Source of the DNA: Streptomyces aquilus
GTDB lineage: Bacteria; Actinomycetota; Actinomycetes; Streptomycetales; Streptomycetaceae
Assembly: GCF_003955715.1 (NCBI RefSeq)
Contig: NZ_CP034463.1
Coordinates: 6,882,001 to 6,946,000 of the forward strand
DNA: 64,000 bases
Direction: 5' to 3'
Part shown: in pieces, positions 9,070-18,872 of the stretch
Layout: each line of letters starts with the position of its first letter
How positions within the stretch are numbered: position 1 is the first letter of the stretch
Notes under the pieces: generated by a model
Database searches by the model: none
Told to the model about the DNA's origin: nothing
Seen by the model: the letters and a program-made list of their open reading frames with translations, nothing else
Position numbers and translations under genes: made by a program

Positions 9070-12000
9070 GTGAGCTCCTCTTCCTCCACCAGACGCCTGC
9101 CGCACCCCCAGGTGCGCCAGGGGAACCGTGGCGCTTACCGACTGGTGCGTACCCCGCCGGCCCGAGTGGATCCCCCTCCTCTGGACGCCGCACAGCGCTC
9201 CGTGGTTGAGCACAAGGGCGGCCCGCTGCTCGTCCTCGCAGGTCCGGGCACCGGCAAGACCACCACCCTCGTCGAGTCCGTGGCCGCGAGGATCGCCCGT
9301 GGCGGTGACCCCGCGCGCGTGCTGGTGCTGACGTTCAGCCGCAAGGCGGCCGTCGAGCTGCGCGACCGCATGGCGCTGCGCATAGGAGCCGCCCGAGCGC
9401 CGCAGGCGACCACGTTCCACTCGTTCTGCTACGCCCTGGTCCGCGCCCACCAGGACAGCGACCTGTTCGTGGAGCCGCTGCGGCTGCTGTCCGGCCCCGA
9501 GCAGGACGTGGCCGTCCGCGAACTCCTGGCGGGCCAGCCCGACCTGGAGCGCCTCGGCCTCGCGCACGTGCGCTGGCCCGACGAACTACGCGCCTGTCTG
9601 ACCACCCGCGGCTTCGCCGACGAGGTCCGCGCGGTCCTCGCCCGCAGCCGCGAGCTGGGCCTGGACCCGGGCGCCCTGGACGCCTTCGCCCGCCGCATCG
9701 GCCGCCCCGACTGGCGGGCCGCCGCGGCCTTCCTCGCCGAGTACCTCGACGTCCTCGACCTCCAGGGCGTCCTCGACTACGCCGAACTCGTCCACCGCGC
9801 GGTGCTCCTCGCCCACAGCCCCGAGGCCGCCGGGCGGCTCGCCGCGCAGTACGACGCCGTGTACGTCGACGAGTACCAGGACACCGACCCGGCCCAGGTG
9901 CGGCTCCTGCACGCCCTCGCCGGCGGCGGCCGCACCCTGGTCGCCCTCGGCGACCCCGACCAGTCGATCTACGCCTTCCGGGGCGCCGACGTGAACGGCA
10001 TCCTGGACTTCCCGCACGCCTTCCCGCGCGCGGACGGCCGCCCGGCGCCCGTCGAGGTCCTGCGCACCTCCCGCCGCTCCGGCGCCGACCTGCTGGCCGC
10101 CACCCGTCTGCTGACCCAGCGCATGCCGCTGACCCGGCTGCCCGCGGAGAAGGTCCGCGCCCACCGCGACCTCGCCCCGGTCCGGGAGGGCGGCCGCGTC
10201 GAGGTCTTCACGTACCCGACGCCCGGCACGGAGCTGGACAACATCGCCGACATCCTGCGCCGGGCGCATCTGGAGGACGGCGTGCCCTGGGGCGAGATGG
10301 CCGTCCTGGTACGCGCCGGGTCGCGCACGATTCCCACGGTGCGCCGGGCGCTGACGGCGGCCGGGGTCCCGCTGGACATCGACGGCGACGACCTGCCACT
10401 GCGCCACGAACCGGCGGTCGCACCCCTGCTGACCGCACTGCGGGCGGTGGCCCTGGCGGAAGCGCCCGGCTCCGAAGAGGCCGCATCCGAAGAGCCCGCC
10501 CCCGAATCGCCCGCCGCAGAGCCCGCCCCCGCGGACACCGACGCCCTGGCCTCCGCCCTCGCGGACACCGCCCCTCCGGCCTCCGCCCCCTGCTGGCTCG
10601 ACACCGAGACCGCCCTCGCCCTCCTCACCTCCCCCCTCGCCGGCATGGACGCCGCCGACCTGCGCCGGCTCGGTCGTGCCCTGCGTGACGAGGAGCGCGC
10701 CGCCGGCAACCCCCTTCCGCCGCCCTCGGACGAGTTGCTCGCGCGGGCGCTGGCGGAGCCGGAGCGGCTGGCCGTGCAGGACCCCGCCTACGCGCGCGGT
10801 GCCCAGCGCCTGGGCGCGCTGCTGCGCAAGGCCCGTGAGCGCCTCGCGGGCGGCGGCAGCGCCGAGGAGGCGCTGTGGGACCTGTGGAACGGCACCCCCT
10901 GGCCCAGCCGGCTGGAGCGGGCCGCCCGGCGCGGCGGCGCGGCCGGCCGCAACGCCGACCGCGACCTGGACGCCGTGTGCGCGCTGTTCGCCAGCGCCGC
11001 CCGCGCGGAGGAACGCAGCGGAGGCCGGGGCGCGCTCAACTTCCTGGAGGAGATCGACGCCGAGGACATCGCCGCAGACACCCTCGCCCGGCGTGCCGTA
11101 CGTCCCGACGCCGTCCGCCTGATGACCGCGCACCGCTCCAAGGGCCTGGAGTGGCGCCTGGTCGTCGTCGCGGGCGTCCAGGAGGGCCTGTGGCCCGACC
11201 TGCGGCGTCGCGGCTCCCTCCTGGAGGCCGACCGCATCGGCCGCGACGGCCTCGCCGAACCGCTCACTCCGGGCGCGCTGCTGGCGGAGGAGCGCCGCCT
11301 GTTCTACGTCGCCGCCACACGCGCGCGTGAGCGCCTCGTCGTCACCGCGGTGAAGGCCCCGGCCGACGACGGCGACCAGCCCTCCCGCTTCCTGACCGAG
11401 CTAGGCGTCGAACCCAAGGACGTCACCGGCCGCCCACGCCGCCCCCTGTCGGTCGCCGCGCTCGTCGCCGAACTCCGCGCCACGACCGTCGACCCGCGCG
11501 TGTCGGACGCCCTCAGGGAGGCCGCTGCCCGCCGCCTGGCCCGGCTCGCCGCCCTCACCGACGAGGACGGCCGCCCGCTCGTCCCGTCCGCCCACCCCTA
11601 CCGCTGGTGGGGCATGTTCGAGCCGACCGAGTCCAAGGTGCCGCTGCGCGACCGCGACCAGCCCGTCGTGCTCTCCGGCAGCGCCCTCGACCAGCTCGCC
11701 AACACCTGCGCCCTGCAATGGTTCCTGGGCCGCGAGGTGAAGGCCGACGCGCCCGCGACCGTCGCCCAGGGCTTCGGCAACGTCGTGCACGTCCTCGCCG
11801 ACGAGGTCGCCTCCGGGCACACCCCGGCCGATCTCGCCGTCCTCATGGAGCGCCTCGACTCCGTGTGGAACGCCCTCGCCTTCGACGCGCCCTGGAAGTC
11901 GGCGCAGGAGAAGGAGAACGCGCGCGTGGCGCTCGAACGCTTCCTCAAGTGGCACGTCATGGACCGCATCGGCCGCACCCCGGTCGCCAGCGAGCACGAC

Positions 12001-12474
12001 TTCGACGTCACCCTCGAAGCCGGCGACTACGAGGTGCGCATCCGCGGCCAGATGGACCGCGTCGAGGCGGACGGCGAGGGCCGCGCCTATGTCGTCGACT
12101 TCAAGACCGGCAAACAGGCGCCGACCGCGCGCGAGGTGGAGCACCACCCACAGCTCGCCGTCTACCAGCTCGCCGTCCGCGAGGGCGCCGTCGACGAGGC
12201 CTTCGACGGCGTGCGCCCCGAGCCGGGCGGCGCCGAACTCGTCCAGCTGCGCCAGGGCGCCGCCAAGCGGGACGGCGGCGAGACGCTGCCCAAGGTGCAG
12301 GCGCAGGACCCCATCGAAGGTGCGACGGGGGAGTGGGTCGGCGACCTGCTCGCCACGGCGGCCGGGAAGGTCCTCGACGAGCGCTTCACCCCGACCGCCG
12401 GCCAGCACTGCACCCACTGCGCCTTCCGGGCGTCGTGCAGCGCTCGGCCCGAGGGCCGCCACGTGGTGGAGTGA
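9070..12474 (+). CDS. adnA: Helicase-nuclease subunit AdnA (UvrD-type motor plus RecB-type nuclease)
   Basis: 1134 residues. The N-terminal superfamily 1 motor shows Walker A GPGTGKTTT, motif II VDEYQDTD, GDPDQSIYAFRG, the motif V region TAHRSKGLEW and motif VI LFYVAATRARERL. The C-terminal PD-(D/E)XK nuclease has VVDFKTGKQ. One cysteine in NTCALQW plus CTHCAFRASC forms a four-cysteine iron-sulfur pattern. An acidic Ala/Pro-rich linker near residues 470-520 is low complexity. With the next gene it matches mycobacterial AdnA/AdnB, the heterodimer that resects double-strand breaks. Subunit naming follows gene order and the Fe-S pattern. The GTG at 9070 follows AGGA; an ATG 45 nt upstream lacks a ribosome site. 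Confidence 0.85.
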   Translation: MSSSSSTRRLPHPQVRQGNRGAYRLVRTPPARVDPPPLDAAQRSVVEHKGGPLLVLAGPGTGKTTTLVESVAARIARGGDPARVLVLTFSRKAAVELRDRMALRIGAARAPQATTFHSFCYALVRAHQDSDLFVEPLRLLSGPEQDVAVRELLAGQPDLERLGLAHVRWPDELRACLTTRGFADEVRAVLARSRELGLDPGALDAFARRIGRPDWRAAAAFLAEYLDVLDLQGVLDYAELVHRAVLLAHSPEAAGRLAAQYDAVYVDEYQDTDPAQVRLLHALAGGGRTLVALGDPDQSIYAFRGADVNGILDFPHAFPRADGRPAPVEVLRTSRRSGADLLAATRLLTQRMPLTRLPAEKVRAHRDLAPVREGGRVEVFTYPTPGTELDNIADILRRAHLEDGVPWGEMAVLVRAGSRTIPTVRRALTAAGVPLDIDGDDLPLRHEPAVAPLLTALRAVALAEAPGSEEAASEEPAPESPAAEPAPADTDALASALADTAPPASAPCWLDTETALALLTSPLAGMDAADLRRLGRALRDEERAAGNPLPPPSDELLARALAEPERLAVQDPAYARGAQRLGALLRKARERLAGGGSAEEALWDLWNGTPWPSRLERAARRGGAAGRNADRDLDAVCALFASAARAEERSGGRGALNFLEEIDAEDIAADTLARRAVRPDAVRLMTAHRSKGLEWRLVVVAGVQEGLWPDLRRRGSLLEADRIGRDGLAEPLTPGALLAEERRLFYVAATRARERLVVTAVKAPADDGDQPSRFLTELGVEPKDVTGRPRRPLSVAALVAELRATTVDPRVSDALREAAARRLARLAALTDEDGRPLVPSAHPYRWWGMFEPTESKVPLRDRDQPVVLSGSALDQLANTCALQWFLGREVKADAPATVAQGFGNVVHVLADEVASGHTPADLAVLMERLDSVWNALAFDAPWKSAQEKENARVALERFLKWHVMDRIGRTPVASEHDFDVTLEAGDYEVRIRGQMDRVEADGEGRAYVVDFKTGKQAPTAREVEHHPQLAVYQLAVREGAVDEAFDGVRPEPGGAELVQLRQGAAKRDGGETLPKVQAQDPIEGATGEWVGDLLATAAGKVLDERFTPTAGQHCTHCAFRASCSARPEGRHVVE

Positions 12475-12571
12475 GCCCGCGCCCCGGCTGTGACCAGTCG
12501 CACCACACGTGCTGACCTGCGCTTCTTCCGAACCGAGAGGCGATTCGTCCTCGACTGTCAGTGGCCGCCGC

Positions 12572-12577
12572 TAGCCT
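12572..12577 (+). promoter_or_regulatory. Candidate -10 element, leaderless adnB
   Basis: TAGCCT ends 7 nt before the ATG of adnB, and no ribosome site precedes that start. Transcription starting at or next to the ATG would give a leaderless mRNA. A convincing -35 was not found. Confidence 0.45.
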
Positions 12578-12584
12578 CTCCGAC

Positions 12585-15500
12585 ATGCCCGCCCGTATCA
12601 CCGATCCCGATCAGCTCAAGGAGCTCCTCGGCATCCCGTTCACCCCGGAGCAGACGGCCTGCATCATCGCGCCGCCCGCCCCGCAGGTGATCGTGGCCGG
12701 TGCCGGCTCGGGCAAGACGACGGTGATGGCGGCCCGCGTGGTGTGGCTGGTCGGCACCGGCCAGGTCGCCCCCGAACAGGTCCTCGGCCTCACGTTCACC
12801 AACAAGGCCGCCGGTGAACTCGCCGAGCGCGTCCGCAAGGCGCTCGTCAAGGCGGGCGTCACCGATCCCGACGTCATCGACCCGGACAACCCGCCGGGTG
12901 AGCCGGTGATCTCGACGTACCACGCCTTCGCCGGCCGTCTCCTGACCGATCACGGCCTGCGCATCGGCCTCGAACCGACGTCCCGGCTCCTCGCCGACGC
13001 CACCCGCTACCAGCTCGCCGCGCGCGTGCTGCGCGAAGCCCCCGGCCCCTACCCGGCGTTGACCCGCTCCTTCCCGGACCTCGTGGGCGACCTCCTCACC
13101 CTCGACGCCGAGCTGGCCGAGCACCTCGTACGGCCGGAAGCCCTGCGGGCGTACGACGCCGAGCTGCTGCTCGCCCTCCAGGGCGCCAAGCTCACCAACG
13201 CCGACCTGCGCAAGGTCCCCGAGGCGGCCGCGGCCCGCCGCGAACTGGCCGAACTGGTGGGCCGTTACCGGGCCGCGAAACGCGAGCGGGACCTGCTCGA
13301 CTTCGGTGACCAGATCGCCCTGTCCGCCGAACTCGCCCAGATCCCCGAGGTGGGGCGCGTGCTGCGCGACGAGTTCCGGGTCGTGCTGCTCGACGAGTAC
13401 CAGGACACCTCCGTCGCCCAGCGCATCCTCCTGGCGGGCCTCTTCGGCGGCGGCACCGGGCACCCCGTGACCGCCGTCGGCGACCCCTGCCAGGCGATCT
13501 ACGGCTGGCGGGGTGCCTCCGTCGCCAACCTCGACGACTTCCCCGAGCACTTCGCACACGCCGACGGCCGCCCCGCCACCCGCCAGGCACTCAGCGAGAA
13601 CCGCCGCAGCGGCGGCCGCCTCCTCGACCTCGCCAACGGCCTCGCCGAGCCCCTGCGCGCCATGCACGCGGGCGTGGAGGCCCTCCGCCCGGCCCCCGGC
13701 GCCGAGCGCGACGGCCTGGTGCGCTGCGCCCTGCTGCGCACCCACGCCGAGGAGATCGACTGGATCGCCGACTCCATCGCCCACCTGGTGAACACCGGCA
13801 AGGCGCCGGGCGAGATCGCCGTCCTGTGCCGCACGGCGACCGACTTCGCGGAGATCCAGGGCGCGCTGGTCGCGAGGGACGTACCGGTGGAGGTGGTGGG
13901 CCTCTCGGGCCTGCTGCACCTGCCCGAGGTCGCCGACCTCGTCGCCGTCTGCGAAGTGCTCCAGGACCCCGGCGCCAACGCCTCCCTGGTCCGGCTGCTG
14001 ACGGGCCCGCGCTGGCGCATCGGCCCGCGCGACCTCGCTCTCCTGGGGCGCCGCGCCCGCCTGCTCGTGTCCCACGCGCGCGTGGACGCGGGCGACGACC
14101 GGGACCGGCGGCTCGCGGAGGCCGTGGAGGGGGTCGACCCGTCCGAGGTGATATCGCTCGCGGACGCTCTGGACACCTTCCTGGAGCTGCCGTTCGACAC
14201 CGAGCACGCGGACGACGGCCTGCCGTTCTCGCCGGACGCGCGCGTGCGGTTCGCGCGGCTCGCCACCGAACTGCGCGAACTGCGCCGCTCGCTCGCCGAC
14301 CCGCTGATGGACGTCCTGCACCGCGTCCTCGCCGTCACCGGCCTGGAAGTCGAGCTGTCGGCGTCCCCGCACGCCCTCGCGGCCCGCCGCCGCGAGACCC
14401 TCTCCAACTTCCTGGACGTGGCCGCCTCCTTCGCCGCGGGCGACGGAGAGGCCACCCTGCTGGCCTTCCTCGGCTTCCTGCGCACCGCCGCCCAGTACGA
14501 GAAGGGCCTCGACAACGCCCTCCCCGGCGGCGAGAACACCGTCAAGGTGCTCACGGCGCACAAGTCCAAGGGCCTGGAATGGGACGTCGTCGCCGTCCCC
14601 GGCCTGGTCACCGGCACCTTCCCCAGCACCCAGGGCCGCGAGAAGTGGACCGCCCAGGGCAAGGTGCTGCCGCACGACCTGCGCGGCGACGCGGCCACCC
14701 TGCCCGACGTCGAGGCCTGGGACTCGCGCGGCCTGAAGGCTTTCCAGGAGGCCATGAAGGACCACCAGCACACCGAGGAGCTCCGCCTCGGCTACGTCAC
14801 CTTCACCCGCCCCCGCTCCCTTCTCCTCGGCTCCGGCCACTGGTGGGGCCCGGCCCAGAAGAAGCCCCGTGGCCCGTCGGACTTCCTCCAGGCCCTCCGC
14901 GACCACTGCGAGGCCGGATGCGGCGAGATCGAGGCATGGGCCGACGAGCCGGCCGAGGACGAGGAGAACCCGGCCCTGAGCCAGGCCACCGTCGACCAGG
15001 TGTGGCCGCTGCCCCTGGACGACACGTCCCTGGCCCGCCGCCGCGCCGCCGCCGACACGGTCCTCGCCCACCTGGAGCGCCTCGCCTCCCGCGCGGACGG
15101 GCACGCACCCGACCCGGACGACTACGAGGACCCGGACTGGCCGCCACCACCCGAGGACGACGACGTCCCCTACGAGGAGGACCTTTCGGCGGCGGACGAC
15201 CCGGACGACTGGGACTCCTGGACCACGGACCGCCCCTCGGTCCCGCACCAGGCGACTGCCCCGGAACCCCGGGCCGAGGCCCCACAGGCGCTCCCGCACC
15301 CCGCACAGCCAGAACCGGAGCGCCCCTTCGCCCCGGAGGAACCCTTCACGCCGGAAGAGGCCCGCACCCTCGCCTCCTGGGACCGCGACCTCGACGCCCT
15401 CACCGGCGAGCTCCTGCGCGCGCGGGAGGCCGTCACCGACGTCCCCCTGCCCGCGTCGCTCACCGTCTCGCAGCTGCTGCGGCTGGCGGAGGACCCGGAC

Positions 15501-16091
15501 GGGTTCGCGCAGGAACTCGCGCGCCCCATGCCGCGCCCCCCGCAACCGGCCGCGCGCCGGGGCACCCGGTTCCACGCGTGGGTGGAAGCCCGCTTCGAGG
15601 AGCTGACGCTGCCGATGCTGGGACCGGAGGACCTGCCGGGCGGCGAAGAGACCGACATCGAGGACGAACGCGATCTGGAAGCCCTCAAGGACGCCTTCGA
15701 ACGCACCGAGTACGCCCACCGCACCCCCCACCGCGTGGAGGCCCCGTTCCAGCTCGCCATCGCCGGACGCGTGGTGCGCGGCCGTATCGACGCCGTCTAC
15801 AAGGCCGACGACGGCGGAGGGACGACGTACGAGATCGTCGACTGGAAGACCGGCCGCGACCGCACCGGCGACCCCCTCCAGCTCGCCCTGTACCGGCTCG
15901 CCTGGGCCGAGCAGCAGGACGTGCCCCTGGAGTCGGTCACGGCCGCGTTCGTCTACATCCGCAGCGGCGAGGTCGTACGGCTTGACGACCTTCCCGCGCG
16001 GGGAACGCTCGAGCGACTGTTGCTGGACGAGCCCTCCCCGCCAGCAAACTGTGAGGAACCGCCCACCGAGGATGTCGGTGCGGGCCGATAG
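12585..16091 (+). CDS. adnB: Helicase-nuclease subunit AdnB (UvrD-type motor plus RecB-type nuclease)
   Basis: 1168 residues. Motor motifs are intact: AGAGSGKTTV, LLDEYQDTS, GDPCQAIYGWRG, TAHKSKGLEW and LGYVTFTRPRSLLL. A charged, Pro/Asp/Glu-rich linker (about residues 780-930) joins the C-terminal nuclease, which has GTRFHAWVEARF and EIVDWKTGRDRTGDPLQLALY. Unlike AdnA, it has no cysteine cluster at the end. The protein should pair with AdnA to unwind and cut DNA ends; in mycobacteria the AdnB motor drives translocation (known for the family). The gap after adnA is 110 nt. The ATG at 12585 is preferred to a GTG 24 nt upstream because a TAGCCT -10 lies 7 nt before it. Confidence 0.86.
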   Translation: MPARITDPDQLKELLGIPFTPEQTACIIAPPAPQVIVAGAGSGKTTVMAARVVWLVGTGQVAPEQVLGLTFTNKAAGELAERVRKALVKAGVTDPDVIDPDNPPGEPVISTYHAFAGRLLTDHGLRIGLEPTSRLLADATRYQLAARVLREAPGPYPALTRSFPDLVGDLLTLDAELAEHLVRPEALRAYDAELLLALQGAKLTNADLRKVPEAAAARRELAELVGRYRAAKRERDLLDFGDQIALSAELAQIPEVGRVLRDEFRVVLLDEYQDTSVAQRILLAGLFGGGTGHPVTAVGDPCQAIYGWRGASVANLDDFPEHFAHADGRPATRQALSENRRSGGRLLDLANGLAEPLRAMHAGVEALRPAPGAERDGLVRCALLRTHAEEIDWIADSIAHLVNTGKAPGEIAVLCRTATDFAEIQGALVARDVPVEVVGLSGLLHLPEVADLVAVCEVLQDPGANASLVRLLTGPRWRIGPRDLALLGRRARLLVSHARVDAGDDRDRRLAEAVEGVDPSEVISLADALDTFLELPFDTEHADDGLPFSPDARVRFARLATELRELRRSLADPLMDVLHRVLAVTGLEVELSASPHALAARRRETLSNFLDVAASFAAGDGEATLLAFLGFLRTAAQYEKGLDNALPGGENTVKVLTAHKSKGLEWDVVAVPGLVTGTFPSTQGREKWTAQGKVLPHDLRGDAATLPDVEAWDSRGLKAFQEAMKDHQHTEELRLGYVTFTRPRSLLLGSGHWWGPAQKKPRGPSDFLQALRDHCEAGCGEIEAWADEPAEDEENPALSQATVDQVWPLPLDDTSLARRRAAADTVLAHLERLASRADGHAPDPDDYEDPDWPPPPEDDDVPYEEDLSAADDPDDWDSWTTDRPSVPHQATAPEPRAEAPQALPHPAQPEPERPFAPEEPFTPEEARTLASWDRDLDALTGELLRAREAVTDVPLPASLTVSQLLRLAEDPDGFAQELARPMPRPPQPAARRGTRFHAWVEARFEELTLPMLGPEDLPGGEETDIEDERDLEALKDAFERTEYAHRTPHRVEAPFQLAIAGRVVRGRIDAVYKADDGGGTTYEIVDWKTGRDRTGDPLQLALYRLAWAEQQDVPLESVTAAFVYIRSGEVVRLDDLPARGTLERLLLDEPSPPANCEEPPTEDVGAGR

Positions 16092-16094
16092 GCT
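16089..16094 (+). promoter_or_regulatory. Candidate -10 element, leaderless M20 peptidase gene
   Basis: TAGGCT ends 7 nt before the ATG. Its first three bases are the stop codon of adnB, so a coding stop and a promoter element share bases. Confidence 0.45.
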
Positions 16095-16101
16095 CGTGAC
16101 C

Positions 16102-17514
16102 ATGAGCCATCCCGTTGACAGCGTCGTCAGCGCCGTCCGTGCGTACATCGAGCAGCACCGCGCCGTCTTCCTCGACGACCTCGCCGAGTGGCTGCGCATC
16201 CCTTCCGTGTCGGCCCAGCCCGACCACGCCCCGGACGTGCGCCGCAGCGCCGACTGGCTCGCCGCCAAGCTGACCGAGACCGGCTTCCCGACCGCCGAGG
16301 TCTGGGAGACCCCGGGCGCCCCCGCCGTCTTCGCGGAGTGGCCGTCCGACGTCCCCGGAGCGCCCACGGTCCTCGTCTACGGCCACCACGACGTGCAGCC
16401 GGCCGCCCTGGCCGACGGCTGGCACAGCGAACCCTTCGAGCCCGTCGTCCGTGACAACCGCCTCTGCGCGCGCGGGGCGGCCGACGACAAGGGCCAGGTG
16501 TTCTTCCACACACTCGGCGTCCGCGCCCACCTCGCCGCCACCGGCCGTACGACCCCCGCGGTCCACCTGAAGCTGCTGATCGAGGGCGAGGAGGAGTCCG
16601 GCTCCCCGCACTTCCGCGCCCTCGTCGAGGAGCACGCGGAGCGGCTCGCCGCCGACGCCGTGATCGTCTCCGACACCGGCATGTGGTCCGAGGACACCCC
16701 CACCGTCTGCACCGGCATGCGCGGCCTCGCCGAGTGCGAGATCCAGCTGTTCGGCCCCGACCAGGACATCCACTCCGGCTCCTTCGGCGGCGCCGTGCCC
16801 AACCCGGCGACCGCCGCCGCCCGCCTGGTCGCCGCCCTCCACGACGAGCACGCACGCGTGGCCGTCCCCGGCTTCTACGACGGCATCGTCGAACTCACCG
16901 ACCGCGAGCGCGCCCTCTTCGCCGAGCTGCCCTTCGACGAGGAGCAGTGGCTGCGCACCGCCAAGTCGTACGCCACCCACGGCGAGGCCGGGCACACCAC
17001 GCTGGAGCGCATCTGGGCCCGCCCCACCGCCGAGGTCAACGGCATCGGCGGCGGCTACCAGGGCGCCGGCAGCAAGACGGTCATCCCGTCCTCCGCCCTG
17101 GTGAAGCTGTCCTTCCGGCTGGTCGCCGGGCAGGAGCCGGACCACATCGAGAAGATCGTCCGCGCGTGGGCGGCCCAGCAGGTGCCCGCCGGAATCCGCT
17201 GCGAGATCACGTTCAGCGGGGGCACCCGCCCGTGCCTGACCCCGCTCGACCACCCGGCCCTCCAGTCCGTGGTCCGCGCCATGGGCCGCGCCTTCGACAA
17301 GCCGGTCCGCTTCACCCGCGAGGGAGGCTCGGGGCCGGCCGCCGATCTCCAGGAGGTCCTCGGTACGCCCGTGCTCTTCCTCGGCATCTCCGTCCCGTCC
17401 GACGGCTGGCACGCACCCGACGAGAAGGTCGAGCTGGACCTCCTGCTCAAGGGCGTCGAGACCACCGCGTACCTGTGGGGCGACCTGGCGGAGCACTGGC
17501 GCCATGTGCCCTGA
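16102..17514 (+). CDS. M20 family metallodipeptidase
   Basis: 470 residues, the normal length for M20 dipeptidases. Metal-binding and catalytic motifs are in order: YGHHDVQP, GAADDKGQ (bridging Asp), IEGEEESGS (general base and metal Glu), VSDTGMW, and a late histidine in DGWHAPDEKVEL. A dimerisation domain interrupts the catalytic domain (about residues 210-370). The enzyme should cleave dipeptides or similar short amides in the cytoplasm using two zinc ions. It begins 10 nt after adnB but probably has its own leaderless promoter. The substrate is unknown. Confidence 0.88.
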   Translation: MSHPVDSVVSAVRAYIEQHRAVFLDDLAEWLRIPSVSAQPDHAPDVRRSADWLAAKLTETGFPTAEVWETPGAPAVFAEWPSDVPGAPTVLVYGHHDVQPAALADGWHSEPFEPVVRDNRLCARGAADDKGQVFFHTLGVRAHLAATGRTTPAVHLKLLIEGEEESGSPHFRALVEEHAERLAADAVIVSDTGMWSEDTPTVCTGMRGLAECEIQLFGPDQDIHSGSFGGAVPNPATAAARLVAALHDEHARVAVPGFYDGIVELTDRERALFAELPFDEEQWLRTAKSYATHGEAGHTTLERIWARPTAEVNGIGGGYQGAGSKTVIPSSALVKLSFRLVAGQEPDHIEKIVRAWAAQQVPAGIRCEITFSGGTRPCLTPLDHPALQSVVRAMGRAFDKPVRFTREGGSGPAADLQEVLGTPVLFLGISVPSDGWHAPDEKVELDLLLKGVETTAYLWGDLAEHWRHVP

Positions 17515-17580
17515 ACCCCGTCCGTCCCGCCGAACCGCCCGCCGAAACAATCCGTTCCACCGGGGGAGTTGGAAGCACCC

Positions 17581-18522
17581 GTGACCACCTGGACCGACCA
17601 CACCGCCGACCGACCCATCTCGCTCACCGCCCCGAGCGGCATCGACCGGGCCGCCCACCACCGGCTCGACGAGGCCTGGCTCGCGGCGGCCTGGAGCCAC
17701 CCCACGACCCGCTGCTTCGTGGTCTCCGGCGGTCAGGTCCTCATCGACGAGACGGCCGACGGCCGCACCGAACTCGTCATGACGCCCGCCTTCGAGGCCC
17801 CGCTCACCGAGGCCCACCGCTACTTCCTCGGCATCGACGAGGACGGCGTCCGCTACTTCGCCCTCCAGAAGGACGCCCTACCCGGCCGCATCGACCAGTC
17901 CGCCCGCCCGGCGGGCCTGCGGGAGGCGGGCCTGCTGCTGTCGCCGCGCGAGGCGGGCCTCATGGTGCACGCGGTCGGCCTGGAGAACTGGCAGCGCACC
18001 CACCGCTTCTGCTCCCGCTGCGGCGAGCGCACCGTCATCGCCGCCGCCGGGCACATCCGCCGCTGCCAGGCCTGCGGCGCCGAGCACTACCCGCGCACCG
18101 ACCCCGCCGTGATCATGGCCGTCACCGACGAGGACGACCGCATCCTGCTCGGCCGCCAGGTCCACTGGCCCGAGGGCCGCTTCTCGACGCTCGCCGGCTT
18201 CGTCGAACCCGGCGAGTCCATCGAGCAGGCCGTGCGCCGGGAGGTCTTCGAGGAGGCCGGCATCTCCGTCGGCCAGGTCGAGTACGTCGCCAGCCAGCCC
18301 TGGCCGTTCCCGTCCAGCCTCATGCTGGGCTTCCTGGCCCGCGCCACCTCCACCGAGATCAACGTCGACGGCGACGAGATCGGCGAGGCCCGCTGGTTCT
18401 CCCGTGACGAACTGGGCGCCGCCTTCGAGTCCGGCGAGGTCCTGCCGCCGTACGGCATCTCGATCGCGGCCCGCCTGATCGAGCTCTGGTACGGCAAGCC
18501 GCTGCCGACGCGCAGCGTCTGA
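17581..18522 (+). CDS. nudC: NAD(+) diphosphatase NudC
   Basis: 313 residues. Four zinc cysteines lie in SRCGERT and RCQACGAEHYPRTDP. The Nudix box GFVEPGESIEQAVRREVFEE is followed by the NADH-specific SQPWPFPSS motif, which distinguishes NADH pyrophosphatases from other Nudix proteins. The enzyme hydrolyses NAD(H) to NMN(H) and AMP and in bacteria also removes NAD caps from RNA (known for the family). The GTG start at 17581 follows GGAAG. A strong hairpin lies directly after the stop, shared with the convergent mycoredoxin gene. Confidence 0.93.
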   Translation: MTTWTDHTADRPISLTAPSGIDRAAHHRLDEAWLAAAWSHPTTRCFVVSGGQVLIDETADGRTELVMTPAFEAPLTEAHRYFLGIDEDGVRYFALQKDALPGRIDQSARPAGLREAGLLLSPREAGLMVHAVGLENWQRTHRFCSRCGERTVIAAAGHIRRCQACGAEHYPRTDPAVIMAVTDEDDRILLGRQVHWPEGRFSTLAGFVEPGESIEQAVRREVFEEAGISVGQVEYVASQPWPFPSSLMLGFLARATSTEINVDGDEIGEARWFSRDELGAAFESGEVLPPYGISIAARLIELWYGKPLPTRSV

Positions 18523-18530
18523 GCATGCGA

Positions 18531-18563
18531 AAGGGGCCGCTCCCGACCGGGGAGCGGCCCCTT
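18531..18563. terminator. Shared terminator of nudC and mycoredoxin genes
   Basis: A perfect 14-bp stem (18531-18544 with 18550-18563) with a 5-nt loop lies between two converging stop codons and is followed by TTCGGCT. Confidence 0.8.
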
Positions 18564-18579
18564 CGGCTCATCCGTCCGT

Positions 18580-18822
18580 TCAGGCGGCGATCTTCTGCTT
18601 CACCTGCGCCAGCGACGGGTTCGTGAGCGTCGAACCGTCGGCGAACAGCACGGTCGGGACCGTCTGGTTTCCGCCATTCGCCTTCTCCACGAAAGCGGCG
18701 GACGCCGGGTCCTGCTCGATGTTGATCTCGGTGTACGCGATGCCTTCGCGGTCCAGCTGCTTCTTCAGCCGCTGGCAGTAACCGCACCACGTGGTGCTGT
18801 ACATCGTCACAGTGCCCTGCAT
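18580..18822 (-). CDS. mrx1: Mycoredoxin (glutaredoxin-like thiol reductase)
   Basis: 80 residues with one thioredoxin fold. The active site is WCGYC near residues 12-16, followed by the cis-proline segment TVPTVLFADG. Mycoredoxins reduce mycothiol mixed disulfides in actinobacteria, as glutaredoxins do with glutathione. The gene is divergent from uvrD2 and has a GAGGAG ribosome site. Upstream on the same strand lies a GGAAT-N18-GTT promoter, so it should belong to the SigR thiol-stress regulon. The position beside uvrD2, wblC and nudC matches the mycobacterial order as remembered. Confidence 0.92.
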   Translation of the reverse strand: MQGTVTMYSTTWCGYCQRLKKQLDREGIAYTEINIEQDPASAAFVEKANGGNQTVPTVLFADGSTLTNPSLAQVKQKIAA

Positions 18823-18872
18823 GTCTCGCGCGCTCCTCTGGTGGCTCGGGGGAAGAGGTCGTCCAGTGGGGA

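Noticed and set aside
12558..16367. 1269-codon open frame on the minus strand opposite adnB
   Set aside because: A shadow of high-GC coding: the opposite frame has intact helicase and nuclease motifs, while this one has none and is Gly/Val/Arg-rich.
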